Source: Mesorhabditis belari
Taxonomy: Eukaryota > Nematoda > Chromadorea > Rhabditida > Rhabditidae
Assembly (NCBI GenBank): GCA_958450365.1
Contig: CAUEEP010000743.1
Coordinates: forward strand, 8,053,501 to 8,117,500
Reading direction: 5' to 3'
Length of the DNA stretch: 64,000 bases
Shown here: positions 11,881 to 24,826 of the stretch, one piece after another
Position numbering within the stretch: position 1 is the first letter of the stretch
Layout: the number at the start of each line of letters is the position of its first letter
Notes under the pieces: model-generated
Databases searched by the model: none
What the model was told of the DNA's origin: nothing
What the model saw: the letters and a program-made list of their open reading frames with translations, nothing else
Position numbers and translations under genes: made by a program

Positions 11881-14800
11881 CTTTAAGTATCGTTACTGGG
11901 GCATGTATATAGTCTTGAAATTTAAGAATAAAAGATGAAATTAGAAAAAGTCAAAGAGTCGATCTTTCTCCCAAACTCTGAAAGGAGGAGGTGTAATTAT
12001 GATTTCCGCAAATTTGTGTGCTCGACTGAAATGAGGAAAACAATTGGTGTTGGGACGGATTGATGGTACGCTCTATTTTCACTGCAACTAGTAATCACTG
12101 TTGCCATTCACTGAACGAAAATTATCATTGCTTTTTTTTCCAGCAACTTCCGCACTCAATATCTGGCGAGGGAGGGAGATGAAATCATTAGAGACACTGA
12201 ATTTATCATTAGCCCATCATTAGCTCATCATTAACTCTAAAAATAAGTTCATTGCTTGGGTTTTTAAAAAGCAGTGAATCAATATTTCTGAAGCAAAAAA
12301 AAAGTGGTTGAAGGGGAAGATTTCAATGCAAGAATGGGAGGAGGATAGTTGTGAGAAGTGGCCTTTCGAGGGGAGATTCTTGTCAACAAAAAGGAGAGAG
12401 GAGGTGGACGGATGCCTAAATCCAATCAGTTCACGGGTAAAGAGACCCTTTAAGGCCGTTAGGGACCGCTCGGATCCTTTTTTTGTGCCCAACCGATCGC
12501 TGCTCGACAACCCAGCTTCCTCAATTCTTTTATGCAAAAAAAAGGGACACGTTTTCATCAACTCGAATTTGAGAGACCCTTGAGCACAAATCATCGCTAC
12601 ACGCTTCAAAGTGATTTCTTTTCCAAAAGTTACATAGATTTTTGCGCATTGCGTGTGATCAAACGGCGGCGATTTTCCAAAAGCCCAATTCCATTTCAAT
12701 CTAGCTTTTTAAAGTAAGTAAACGTTTTAAAACTGAGTAGAATAAATAATACTTGAAAGGTTCAAATAAATATCGGTGATGGGAGATGAGAGGTTCAATG
12801 GTTCAATAGCGGGAGGGAAATTGGTGAAGAGATGGGCGATGGAAAGCAAAAGGACAGCGAAAGGACAGCAACGGGAGGACACCGAATCAAATTAGACCCA
12901 TTATGCAGAGGAGATCCTTGTGTGGACACATGATGTCGCAAATAGAGAGAAGAGCTTCTTCATCAACGCATTCTTCTCGAATTCTTTTTTTTTTGGCTGC
13001 CTCAAAATAAAACCCAAATGAAGAGCTCTGCAAATCAAAAACCACGTAGATTTTTAGCAACACTGAACACGTAGACAAAGCACAACACTGATGAAACTAG
13101 AGACTCCGTTGAGCTTTGAGAAATGATCGCCGAAGCGAGCTCGTCGAAAATTCGGCGTAACTCGTCGAAAATGATATTATGCTTTCGAGCGTAAGAAAGC
13201 CGCACTGAAATTCGCGTAGCTTCGATTTTTATTCGAAAACTCCCGCACGTACAACTTTCTTTCAAAAAAAACAAATCAAATTACGAATTTTATTTTGCTC
13301 TTTTCACCTAAAAGAACACTCCTACAATTTCCCAAAATAAAACGCCTAATCGAAGGAAATTTGAACTTCCTGACGGACAGGTGAATCTGGAGATTGCCAG
13401 TAAAAGGAAAAGAGAGTGCAAAAATAATCTAGTCGATGAAAAAAAAAAAAGAAATTCGATGAATGCAATCGTTGGAGAGTTTCTAATCGGTTTCATGGAT
13501 GAAAAGTTTTTCCGGGAGTCCACGTCAAAACATTAGTCAAGAAAAAGAAACAAAAACTACAAGGAGGGCAAAAATAAAGGGTGAAAGAGATTGAAATTTT
13601 CGCGGAAGTGTCTAGAGACTTGAAACATGATAAGTGAATGAGGGATTTAGTGAGCACAGACAAAACCAAGGTGCAAAAGTGAGCACAGACAAAACCGACG
13701 ATGATGATGATGTTGTCAGGTGTCACGTGAAAACGCACTTTTCCTTAAAAACTACCCTAACCTTTTGCTGCCAGTTGAAACTTTAACCGAAAAAAGAACA
13801 AAGAAAAACAAAGCACAACACTGAAAGCAAAGGTTTTTCGGTTCTTGGTAAAGCACTTATTTTAATCAAGGTAAATAAACACAAAACTTTATCATGAAAG
13901 CATATTGAGCAAGGAAATTGCTTTTCATGTGCAAAAGAGAATGGAAATGAAAGAAGAACTAGAGTGGATTCAAGTGGGTAAAAAGCTCATCACTAAAAGG
14001 AGTGCCAAGCAATCAAATCATGAAAAGATGGAAGCCTTTTCCTCATCGTCATTATGGGCGCTTTGATGATAAACGGCCACCTCGAGGAGAGTTTTCCCCT
14101 TGGGGTTGAGAAGGGGATTGGTGGTCACCTCATTCATCCACACTTTTCAACGGCCCTTAGTCGGACCTTCTTTCTCTCAATGTCCAGCTGAGGGCTGCCT
14201 TTGGGTGTGTAATGTGCTTGACAAGGAGGGAGATCTCTCCCCTCTCGAGTTGCCCGATCCGACCAAGAGAGCTGTAACTCGGCTCATCTTTCCGCCTATC
14301 ATCCGTGCTCCCCACAAAATGGCCCTCGATTTCAACCCATCTTCCCGCTCATCCCCTTTTTTTTCCCCATTTCTCTTTTCCTTTTCCTCAACAACAACAC
14401 TGAATGATGACCCCATTATGCTTTGGTGGTTTTTGCCAAAGAGAACTATCAAATAATCGTCAACGATCGCCATCGTAGCTTTCAAAAAACAGAAGAGAGG
14501 ATAAAATAAACAAACAGAAAGCTGTCTGTGGTGATTTGGGGTGAGCTGAGATCAAAATCAAGAATGATTTCATATTCGGAACGATTGGGAATAAAAAAAC
14601 GCGCAGGAATGTCTCGAGAACGATTGGTGAGGGTGACCCGGAAAACGCGGTGTGTTGCGTGAGTGCAAAAGAAGGATGAAAGAAAGGAGATGGAGGGGAA
14701 GACATCGACGAAATCCGATGCCTGGTCTCCGGCTTTGGGAAGGCTGCTTGAGTCCCGATTGGGCCCAACGGAAATACAAGAAATGGATACAGAACATGGA

Positions 14801-16864
14801 GGGTGAATGGCAAATGGGCGCCTGGGAAGCGCTCCCCGCGAAGGCCTTGGCTTTGGGCGTAAAAGAAGAAAATCTCAAGAGAAATCTTTATCAAATCAGA
14901 CTAAGTGGAAGAAATGAAAACTAGAACTTAATAGATAATTGAATTTAAAGTTACAAGCTCTCTGAAAACCCCGATGTAAAAGAAACGAAAATCTTGTGAG
15001 CAACCACTTCAAACCCTAGAAGCCCACGTGCAAAGTCGTTACTAAATATCTCTCAGCGAAAAAAAAAGTGAGGGGAATGCTGACTTGCGCATGAATAGAG
15101 CATTGAATGGGTGGGTGGTGAAGCTCGGGTTTTTTTTTCAAAACAAGGAATCAACTTGATGGATCTCATTTGATTCCATCAAAGTTTCCTAAAATGAACC
15201 CAATTTTGCTTCCAAAAACATGAAAACAAACGCTGTTCGTTGAAAACAAACATGAAAACGTTGTTCACGTGTTAATTCAAAATGAATGGTAAAATCAAGA
15301 TAAGGAAGCAGTAGAAAAAAAAGTGTGAAGCTTGCGAAAAAGAAAAGAAGTGATCACTGGGTTGCAAGAGTGAGCGGGACGAGTAAAAGAGGGTTTTCAT
15401 CTAATTAGCATCGAACGGAGAACGACTTTGAGTCCTTTTTCGAGTCCTTTTCGAAGGAGTCCTCGAATCTCCAAGGAAAAGGTTTGAGATTCACCTTGCC
15501 CGGTGCGCACTCTCAGCCTTCAACCTCCTCAACCTATCGGATTTCACATGACGCATACCTTTTCTGGCAACAAAGTAAATGAACATTTTACCTTTGATTT
15601 ACTAGAGATCAATTTCAAATTCGAAATTTTAATATTAAAAGCAATAAGATACTTGGATTTGAAAATAGATTTGAAACAAATCTTCAGTGATCCTCAGTGA
15701 TCATTCAAATTAAAGAAGTTCTTGGTGTTAGATGAAGAAAAGGGCAGATGATAGACGTCATTTCATTAAAAGATAGAGTTTAGTAAATGAGGATGATAGA
15801 GAAAAACTGAGCCTTCTTCACCCTCATCCCTGAACCCTTTTGCTCTTCTTCCATTCGTGTTTTCGATCTCTAATAGTAAGTGGAAAGGCATCATTAAAAA
15901 AAAGGTGAAAAAAAGAGAGGCAACCCCTGGCTTGTGGCTCTCTTCTCAAGGTTGCGTGTGTGAAATAATTCCGAGAATAATTCATGGGTCACAGCTCTGC
16001 CTCCCCTTCTTCCGATCTCTTCCCAATCTTCTCCCCAACTTTCATCCCCTCTTTCTCCTATAATAGGCATTCATAATGTCTACCAAATAAACAACCAATC
16101 TTCGACCACTCAATTTTCTCGCCACATCTTTGAAATAAGGCTCAATTTGAAGAAAAAAAACTTCAAACTTCAAATGAAAATTCGAAGTGCAAAAGGCTTA
16201 TCTCTAATGGAAAGGTTACAAAAAAAAGGTTACAAAAACATGAAATGACAAGCCATTCCTGTTCATTGAGACCTTTTTATAACTAGTTACCCATTCACTG
16301 AGTTTGATCAAGTCGTAAAAGTTTACGAGGAGGCTCAAACGAAGCATAAACGTGGGAGGGTTTGGGGAAATTGAGTCGAGCTTTGGTGAGTGTGTGTGGT
16401 GAAAATGATTGTGCCGTGAAATGAAAAAAAAAGGGGTAAACGATGATTCGAGGTGTGGGCAAGTTGAAATGAATAGAGATCCGGCAATGAGTGACAGCCG
16501 AGTAAACAGGGGGAAGCTTGGGCAATTGGGGAAAGCTTGGGGACTTTGGGGAAGAGAGAAAACGCCTTCTGACAGGCCCGTCAAATTTTTTGAGAAACCG
16601 AGCCGCCCGCTGGCTCTGTGGCCAAAACTTTGCCGAGATGGCGACTAGGATCACGGTGGACTCAATGATTGCGATCAATGATTGCATCTTGGGTGATCTT
16701 TTGTCTCTATGAAAAAGCTGCAAAATTTGATTGATTACGCAAAGTGGTCGAGAAATGGCAAGGGGCAGAAAAGTTCGATGTAGACTCAACTATTCTTTAT
16801 TACAGTTAATTTCTTTATTAAATAATATGATTCATTAGACAAGAATCAATGAAAACTTACTGCT

Positions 16865-17430
16865 ATTAGGTGTGTGAAAAAGTAATCCACGTTTTTTATT
16901 TTTATCTGATGACCAAAGAAGACGCTGTCTTCTCGAAAACCCTCGTTCAACCTCTTCAGAAATAGGCCTTACATTAATTTGTGATGGGTCAACAGTAAGG
17001 AAACGCTTGAATGCCATGAATTTTATCAAAAAGTTGGACAAATGGATACCGCATGAACGATAACACGCGACCACATGTCTCTTTACAGACTCGACAAAAA
17101 ATCCAGAGTGTTGGATGGAAGGTTTTACCACATCCACCTTATAGTCCAGACCTTTCTCCATCTGATTATTATTTATTTTTGTCTCTGTCTAACTTTTTGG
17201 CCAATAAACGGTTCAATTCCGAAGAAGATGTCAAAACCGAGGTTGATCTTTTCTTCGCCTCTAAGGACCAAGATTTTTATTATCGTGGAATGTCTTTACT
17301 TGTAGAACGTTGGCAAAAGGTTGTTCTTTCGAATGGTGATTACTTCGTTGAATAAAAATTATTTTAACGAAACTTATGGTCTTTATATTTAAACGTTAAA
17401 AACGTGGATTACTTTTTCACACACCTAATA
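16865..17430 (+). mobile_element. Internally deleted mariner element
   Basis: Perfect ~30-bp TIRs (ttaggtgtgtgaaaaagtaa at 16866 and complement to 17429) flanked by TA. Inside, a mariner-type transposase is reduced. A segment ending KLDKWIPHE (before about 17050) is joined directly to NDNTRPH at 17056-17076, so the central region with the first catalytic Asp is missing. The C-terminal part (17053-17355) keeps PPYSPDLSPSDYYLF with the last catalytic Asp and ends NGDYFVE. A non-autonomous deletion derivative with intact ends. Confidence 0.9.
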
Positions 17431-19134
17431 TTTTAGAATTCTTTATTTCATTTTCATCTCAAGACCAAAACCTTTTAGAAAGTTAAACTTTTAACTCTTA
17501 TTTCATAGAAGACTTTGAGAGATTCTTTCTGGATGTCATGTCTTTTCTTGTCGCACAATTTGCGTCAATTTAGTTGTTCCTTCGTCTTTCCCCATTTTCC
17601 CTATCGCACATCGACTTTTTTTTTGCCTAGACTCTCACTCCTTTTCTCTATTAGATTTTGTTTTTTTTTTAGTTTTGATTCACGATTTCAATAAAGCCAC
17701 AATTAGATCATTTTCTTTTTCTTTTCTAGAGATTCGAAAACACAGGACTCATAGTTAAACAAATGACTCATCTGACCCTTCATCTTCTGCACACACTCAT
17801 CAAATAGATCAAATAATATTTCATTAGGTTTATTCTAAATCTGAAAACGTTAATGTCACTTATTAAAGCAAAATTTCAACAAATTCTCGCAAAAGTCTCG
17901 GAGATTGACATGGGTTTTGAACTATGTTTGGAGTAGTTCTCTACAATTCTTTCTCTCATTATTCGATGCTCTTCTTGCATTGCTTTTCTCAAATCCTTTT
18001 TCCTCTTCGATCCTCCCACTCCTTTCTTTCCCTTCTGTGCAAACAGATCCATCCCCCCTCCACTTTGCCCGTTTTTTTTCTTTTCACTTAGATTCACTGT
18101 CCAAAGAGTTGCCGCTTCTTCATACATTACCGCTATTTCCCAATATGTCAAAGATATTTTTGGCATTTTTTGAAATCCCAAGCTTTTGAACCATTTTCAA
18201 TTCTCTCTTCATTCATAATTCTTCAAAGAAACCGCTCTTGATTTTTAAATAGTATCTAGTTTTTTTTAAAGTTCAAGGGGTAGCACCAATCAGCTTAGTC
18301 TGATCTCTGTCTGATTTTGACAACTCGTCACTGGCGCGTTAATTGTCGAATAGCGTGCGAAAGAAGGCATCCAAAAGAGGGTAGCTTTTTAGATTGACAT
18401 GTGGAAAGAATTTCAAAAAGGAAAAAAAAGTGGAAGCACCCAAAAAAAGAAGGGATGGATGGTGGCCTTCGATTCAGCATATCAGATTTCGCCCCCCTCT
18501 GCCCCCAATTCTGCCTTTTGCTTCGCCTTTTTCAGTTTTTATTCATCCAATATTCTCGTCCTTTTTCTTTGTTTCATTTTTTTAAGAAAATCAATTATTT
18601 CGAAATAGGGGTCACAATTTGTTGAAAGACGATCAATTGGGGTGAACGTAATCGAATCAGACGAGATACTTGCCCTTTTTTGCCCGCTTCTCTCTCCACT
18701 CTCCACTCTCCACTCTCCACTCTCCACAATCAATCTCTCTCTTCCTATCTTCTTTCGTTTTTCTCACGTTGCTTTTTATATATATTATAAAAATTCTTCA
18801 AATTCTTTTTGCTAAACATAGGATTTATCGCTAAGATTTGTATTACTGATATCCGTCCATCAACTCTGTCTGAACTACCATCAACTCTGTCTGAACTACT
18901 GTCTGAACTACTATGAGTAGCTGTCAATTTCCCAGACTTCGAAGATCTTGTTTAAGCTTGGCGCCCTCTCACTTTTTCTCAAATCAAACAAGTCGATTTC
19001 GCCGCAATGTGTTATCGCAAATTTTATTTTTTCACGCCCAAGCATTGTCATAAAAAAAACGTCAAAAAAAAGCCCATGTAAACATTAGAACTATTAACCA
19101 ACCAGCCGAACCGAAAACACTGCTCTTTTATATA
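17431..19134. other. Gene-poor region, no gene recognised
   Basis: AT-rich with simple repeats: ctccactctcca runs at 18692-18728 and catcaactctgtctgaacta repeats at 18858-18912. No supported coding exon seen. Confidence 0.45.
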
Positions 19135-19650
19135 ATAGGTTGATGCATCTTTTCGTTTTTTTCGTACTTCTGTTAAAAAGTAACAAATTCACCAATTAAT
19201 CTATAGTTTGCTCTATAAAAAAAGTGTTTTTTTGTTCAATTTGCATCTTTTTAAATCAATTTCGGTTCACTTTCAAGCAAATTCGAGAGTGAAAAACGCC
19301 TTTTTCGTAAAAATCTATAAAAAACTCTACGGAAAAATTGGCTGAATGAATTTCTCTGAAATTTTGGCGAAATATCAAACTTTTTTTTCTCTATCTTTTA
19401 TCTATTGACACGAAGATAGGTTTTCTTTAGCTAAGGTGTCTAAACCGCATCATCGAGTTAGCCCTTTTTGACTACCCGACTTCATACTCTCAAGAAAATC
19501 CAGGCATAAAATATTTTTAAACCCGTTTTAATGTTATTTTGCAGAAAAATAATTGGTTTTTCTAATGAAATCAACCGTAGTTTAATTGGTGCATTTGTTG
19601 GCTTGAAACGGCAGACGAAAAGGAACAAAAACACTTACGCATCAACCTAA
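19135..19650. mobile_element. MITE, TTAGGTTGATGC-TIR family
   Basis: Left end taggttgatgcatcttttcg, right end complement (acgcatcaaccta), flanked by TA. About 515 bp. The sub-terminal sequence (tttttcgtacttctgtt...aacaaattcaccaatta) resembles the interior of the 89-bp MITE at 20404, so the two families are related. No transposase frame. Confidence 0.75.
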
Positions 19651-20120
19651 TATAATAGATTTTGTTCAAATGATTTTAACAACTAGATTTTGAATCTTTT
19701 CTCGATGATTTTGCTTAGGAATAAAGGTGTTTTTATGAGGAATGAAATGAACAGCTGGTCACTCAACTTTTCAAGAGATCGAATCCTCGAGAAAAGTCAA
19801 GTCAAAAGAAAAAGTCCTTTTTTTTTAAAACGAGTTGAAAGACGTGCGAAAAAGAAAGGTTTGCATGGGAAAGGTTATCATCGATTCCCCCCGATCTCTC
19901 TTCATTCATTTTCATCGTTTTAAAACCTTTTCAATCATGATCAATCGAAACTACCCTTTCTTTTCATCACCGATTGCTTTGTCCACGAAATTTCGCTTGA
20001 TCTTTTTCTCTTACCACAAAAACCTTTTTTGCTTTTCAGGTGACGCCTTTTCGATTGAAGCCTCGAGAAAAATCTATAGTTAGTGCATAGGTAACAAACA
20101 AAAATGATCTAATTTATTAT

Positions 20121-20405
20121 TACCGTAAATACTGTAATAGTACCCCACCCCAATAATGACGGTGCGGAGTGTTGCGTAGTTTAGCTTTGAACGAGTTTTT
20201 CTCGACACTAGTTTATGCTACAATGCGCTCTTAGGTATCAAAAAATAGCTGAAATTCAGGGCTATTTTTTGATACCAAAGACGCATTTTTTGAAAGTACG
20301 GGCGCTTTGAAAAAAATGAAATACTAAAAAACTTTAGCGATTTTAGCGACTAGCGACTACGCGACTGTACAAGGGGGGTGGGGTACTATTACAGTATTTA
20401 CGGTA
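20121..20405. mobile_element. TACCGTAAATACTGTAATAGTACCCC fold-back element, copy 1
   Basis: Ends taccgtaaatactgtaatag and complement (ctattacagtatttacggta). Interior hairpin ggtatcaaaaaatagctga / ggctattttttgatacc. Copies at 29366-29633, 37023-37283 and 49323-49591. It ends 112 bp upstream of the ATG of the four-TM gene and abuts the next MITE. Confidence 0.9.
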
Positions 20406-20492
20406 GGCTGTCTAGAAAGTCTTTTCGTTCGTTAATTTGGTGAATTTGTTATTTTTCAACGGAAGGAACGAAAAGACTTTCTGAACAGCCTA
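20404..20492. mobile_element. 89-bp MITE, AGGCTGT-TIR family
   Basis: aggctgtctagaaagtcttt at the left and complement at the right end (gactttctgaacagcct). A minimal relative of 1134-1406, inserted directly beside the preceding fold-back element, 24 bp upstream of a start codon. Confidence 0.85.
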
Positions 20493-20516
20493 ATATCTCA
20501 GTATTTAGGTATCGTA

Positions 20517-22440
20517 ATGGGAAACGAGTATTATAACAACAAGTTCGCCTATCAGAACCAGAAAAACAACAAAATGGCGTATGGTGGTGGATATCAACCA
20601 GTACCCGGCCCGACTGCGCCAAGCTTGGAAATCAATATCAATCAGGTCTTTCTTTTTCTATCATCAAACATCAGCGGGCAAGGTAAAGCGAAAGATTTTG
20701 TGATGTTTGCTTGATGTGTGCTATGCATTCATTCATGTATTACGTCAATGAAAAGCACGAAGTGTTTTATATTGATCAAATGTAGAACAATGGTGGATCG
20801 AGTCCAGCGGGCACCTACAATCCGACAACAAGACGACCACCCAATTATGCCCCTCCCCCGCCGCCCATGGTCGGTATTTCTCACTTCGATTCTCGACTTT
20901 TCTACTTTAAAAATTTCTCGGATTTTTTTGTGCGAATGCTCTAACACAGCTCCTTTGTAGTACTGCAGTTTGTTTGCTTCAACGGGGGAAAATGCTTAAA
21001 TTGAGTTAACATAAATGAATGCAATGAACATTTACAGAGCGACTATGCCCAACCCGCCTACAATCCGATGTGGTTCGATCGATTTCCACGAAGAGAAAAC
21101 CGAGGAATGTTTCGATTGGCGCTAGTGGAAGCGATGCTTGCTTGTAAGTAAATTGACTTTACGAAAGAGGATGAACGTTTCTTTCAATTAAAGTTTTTTT
21201 TTTCAAAAAGCTACCGTTCCTCAGTCTTAGAGTTCTGTAATCCTGAAAGTAACGGTAAAACTGCAACGGTCTTAGAGTTCTCTAATCCTGAAAGTAGGAT
21301 ATCCACTAGTTGCGAGGAGCACAGTCAGCAAAGAATTTTTTTAGATATCCAATCTCTTTCATACAATCTCTTTTAGTGGTTGTGCTTGGTGGTGGGATTT
21401 GGTGTGCGAGGGATACAGCCGATTATTGTCCATGGCATTCAGCTATTTGGACGGGCGCTTTCTTCCTCATCAACGCCATCATCGGCTCGGCGGCGGCCAA
21501 GGTTTGCCCGTTTATCTGATCATTTGAAAAAAATTGGATGCCTAGGTTCAAGAGGGTAGCTGGTTTCATAAAAAGGTGCTTTATACAATGAAAAATACAA
21601 TTTTTGGAGTGTCTTTTTGTCCAGTTTATGCATGATTTCTTAAACAATCGACGTCGAGAGTGATCATTCACTTCTCATTTATTCAATTAATTATTGAATC
21701 ACGAGGAACATGATAGTGATAGTGAAACGATGGCGCTTGAGATAAATTTGATTTAAAAAAAAACTATTAATCAATACATGCTCAAGAGCCATTATCTAGT
21801 TTATTTCTACTTTTTTATGCAAGCCGGTACAAGTTTTTATTTGCCAATTCTATTTGCCAATTCTCTTTATGTCAGCTTGGATCCTCTTATGCTCACCAAC
21901 TTTTTCAATCAATCACTCAAGATTTTTGTCTTGAAACTATAGCACTTCAAATGATACCCATTTCAGATTGGTTCCATCAATTTGTACATGGCGCATCTCG
22001 TTCTTTCGCTAATTTGTGTCGGAATGTGTCTCATCGGTGGTGGGCTTTCGGCTAGGTAATTAAAAAGTGTTATTGCTATACTTTTAAAAAAAAGTAATTT
22101 AGAAACTGGATGACAGTCGGCACATACAGTCATCCAAAGATTGAAAGAGGAGCCGCTTTTTGTCTTCTGGGAGAACATGATCCGAGCAGGCAAACAGAGA
22201 AAAGCCTATCAAAAATTATGTTAAACTTTTCAGGATTTCGTATATTTTCTCGCATATGGATCGTTACGATTTCAGGAGTTGTCTCTTCCAATTGAAGGTT
22301 GGTATTTGGAGAAAAGATTCGTGATTCGAGATGATAACTTTTAGGTTGGAATTGCTGTGAATTCTGTGCAATTCGTTGTTGCGGGTCTTGAAGGTTTGTG
22401 GTATCCAAAGCATGGTTCTCTCGAACAATGCGTTTTGTAA
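20517..22440 (+). CDS. Four-transmembrane membrane protein, unknown function
   Basis: Eight exons: 20517-20645, 20786-20869, 21038-21143, 21377-21501, 21967-22055, 22103-22189, 22234-22297, 22345-22440; phases agree and give 259 residues. The N-terminal ~100 residues are Asn/Tyr/Pro-rich and polar (GGGYQPVPGPTAP, PPNYAPPPPPM), probably cytoplasmic. Four hydrophobic segments follow: VEAMLALVVVLGGGIW; WTGAFFLINAIIGSAAAK; YMAHLVLSLICVGMCLIGGG; VGIAVNSVQFVVAGLEGLW. The topology is like MARVEL/CD20-type four-TM proteins, but no family motif was recognised. Intron 6 (22190-22233) uses a GC donor; without it the frame runs to a different end. The ATG is preceded by cagtatttag, a plausible trans-splice acceptor. 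The promoter-proximal region is occupied by two mobile elements. Convergent with the PGAP2-like gene. Confidence 0.8.
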
Positions 22441-23293
22441 AACGTGCCAAATTTCTAAAACTACCATAATCTAGTTAGTAAAAACCGAATGAAACCTGAT
22501 TTTGAACAAGTTTGTTTGTAGTCTCAAGTTGTTGTTGAAGCTGTTGACTTCTTGAAGTTGAAGAAGTTGAAGGTCATCAAGACAGTACGGTAGTTTTCGA
22601 AAGTTGTTACTTTTCAGAAAACACGTTAGTCGGGAGGAAGAGTAAATAAAGTACGATAATCTTTCCTTAAAAGCAAATTTCCAGTTCTTCTCAACATACT
22701 CTCAGCGATTCTCTGCATGAAGAGAACGTGCACTTCATGCATTTGAAGCTCATGATCATTTCTGATAGTCTAAATTATTATTAAACTCTAATTCTGATGC
22801 TTTCAGGGAATTTTATTACCATTGATTTACCATTGATTCAGGTTGTGCCAGAGATTTGACCCAGTGTTTTTATGCGTGTACTAGTGCAATATAAAGTACT
22901 CATTAAGGCGATAATTGAATTTTCGTTGAATCCCGATTTTATCCGGTGCTCCTTGTTTTTACATTTTTTGTTTATAAGCTTTAAACATTTACAACATCAT
23001 TTTCAATGACCCTAACTTTTTGATCAAATATTGATTCACTTCCGATTAGGATTCCGAGCTTACATAAATAAATAAACGATTGAATTTCTTTTTATCCAAT
23101 AAATGAGTTGCATGATCATGGCAAAGGCACTGGGGAAAATTTTAGAGGATTAGTATTTGTCAAAACTTAAGCATCATTTTAAAGGAGCATTTAAATAAGA
23201 AACACTTAGCGAAAGCCTAACAATTTTATCACATAAAACAAACCTCGAAAGTTTTATCACAAAATTACCTTCTAAAACCTTCTAAAGAGCAAC
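22441..23293. other. Convergent intergenic region (3' UTRs)
   Basis: Lies between the stop of the four-TM gene (+) and the stop of the PGAP2-like gene (-). Contains gttgttgaagctgttgac / gaagttgaagaagttgaagg repeats near 22520-22575 and AATAAA-type signals near 23068. No coding exon seen. Confidence 0.5.
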
Positions 23294-24826
23294 TCACGAA
23301 ATGTACAACGAACAATCAGAGAAATCGAAACGAAATGTTGAATGGAAAGCGATATTCGAAAGCACAAACACGTATTCGAAAAAGGCAAACACCGAGAAAA
23401 CGAACGGCTCGCAGTAAGTGTTGTGACGATAAAAGAGGTATGCACACATCAACAGACATCCAACACTCATACTGAACGTTCGTCGCTTCATTCTAAACAA
23501 ATTGTAATAAAGATTTGTTACTAGGTTTTGTTGTCTTTTGATTCACCGCCATAAAAAGACTGATCACACACTTTACAAAAGCGACATTGTTTGTCAATAA
23601 AATGGAGAAATTTCCCATCAAATCAACTTAATCGATTTTCTAACACACTTTTTATTTCATTTTGCACACATACAAAACATATACATACCTCCAGCTAAGG
23701 ATATGTCCTTTTGATTGAACATCCATTTGTGTCAGTTTGAACAACAAGCAATGTGCAAATGCATAAAGCAACGAGCTCGTCTAAATTTTTAATTCAGTTA
23801 ATCATTTGACAAATGACTTACTCCAAAAATTGAAAAAGATATGACGTGATATTCGTGGTTGTAGTCCGAGTTGTAATAAGTGAGTGAGAGCAATGCAGCC
23901 AATTCGATAAAACCAAGCGCAAGGTGACTTCTAAATAAGAAAAACTCTCTAACATAAAAGTGTTGCAAACCTGAGAAGTGAGCGCTTCAGAAAACTCTTC
24001 AAATTAAGCCGTAAACGAAAGGTTTGATGGTAGGAAAGCAGCGGTAGCAACCTAGACTTTCAAGATTGGAAATAGTTTCTTACACAAGTTTCAACCTCGG
24101 GATGAAGTGAAGATAAATGAGGGAACTCCAGATGAAAGTCGTTTCCGGAAAACCGCCGATCACTGTTGAGATTGAAGGCAGCACGTTTTCCACTCGACAA
24201 TGTGTGCTAAAACTTAATTAACAAAATGCTTTTACTTCCATGTTCTTATGTATGGCCAGACTCGCATTCAAGATAGTCAATGCTTATAAGCAAATCTCCA
24301 AAACTTACTTTGTGGCCTCGTTGAAATGAAAAAGAAGTGCAATTGTGATACACATGAAAAGCGCAATTATCGGTAAACTGCATCCGACCAACACCACGTA
24401 AAACGTTGCAATTCGAAGATATTTCTAAAGAAAAAAATAAATAATCAAAAGAATTACTAATAATCATTACCTGTCCCGTGTAAAAAGTGTAAGCATCGCG
24501 TTCGGTTCCGTAGAAGATCGGAAGACAACCAAAAGAAATGTAGGCGGGGTGATCAAGCTAAAATTTTTAAAATATATAGTTTTTAAACCATACAACAGAT
24601 ATAAAAATCGGAGTAGGAAGGAAATCGTGTGGGTATAGTAGGAAACTAAAAGTCTTTTTTCGAAGCTATTTTTAGAATTATAAAATTTATAAAAACCTCA
24701 AAAGTTCGTGGTCAAACGCTCAAAAACTTGTAAATAATTACTAACACAACTACTATAGCTCCAAAAATGAACCCATACCTTATTTGTTGAAGGTAAAAGA
24801 GCTTCCGCATCTCGATCCCATCCCAT
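23294..24826 (-). CDS. PGAP2/FRAG1-like GPI-anchor remodelling protein
   Basis: Eight exons (minus): 24826-24779, 24557-24471, 24424-24309, 24206-24084, 24051-23971, 23930-23822, 23780-23689, 23492-23294; phases agree, 284 residues (human PGAP2 is of similar size). PGAP2 is a multi-spanning Golgi/ER membrane protein needed for lipid remodelling of GPI-anchored proteins. Family features seen: first TM running into LLFHFNEATNTHC, then NVLPSISTVIGG, the W..L...H..PR block (WSSLIYLHFIPR), ELAALLSLTYYNSDYNHEYH, and the C-terminal YRHNTYCEPFVFSVFAFFEY followed by VFVLSNIAFH. This order matches the Frag1/DRAM/Sfk1 family (PGAP2 branch) as remembered. The start is the only in-frame ATG before LDHPAY; the untranslated part of the exon begins after a TTTAG acceptor near 24868, which could be a trans-splice site. 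Confidence 0.88.

Larger units (their letters stand above)
10551..16864. other. Gene-poor region, no gene recognised
   Basis: Several frames of 80-160 codons are open, but none shows domains, codon bias or splice-consistent neighbours. Contains a dispersed repeat (11541-11700) and a 23-bp tandem repeat (11808-11880). Otherwise AT-rich with polypurine/polypyrimidine tracts. Confidence 0.45.

Noticed and set aside
14100..14456. 118-codon frame on the plus strand
   Set aside because: No homology features, low-complexity Phe/Ser stretches, and overlapping frames on the minus strand of equal quality.
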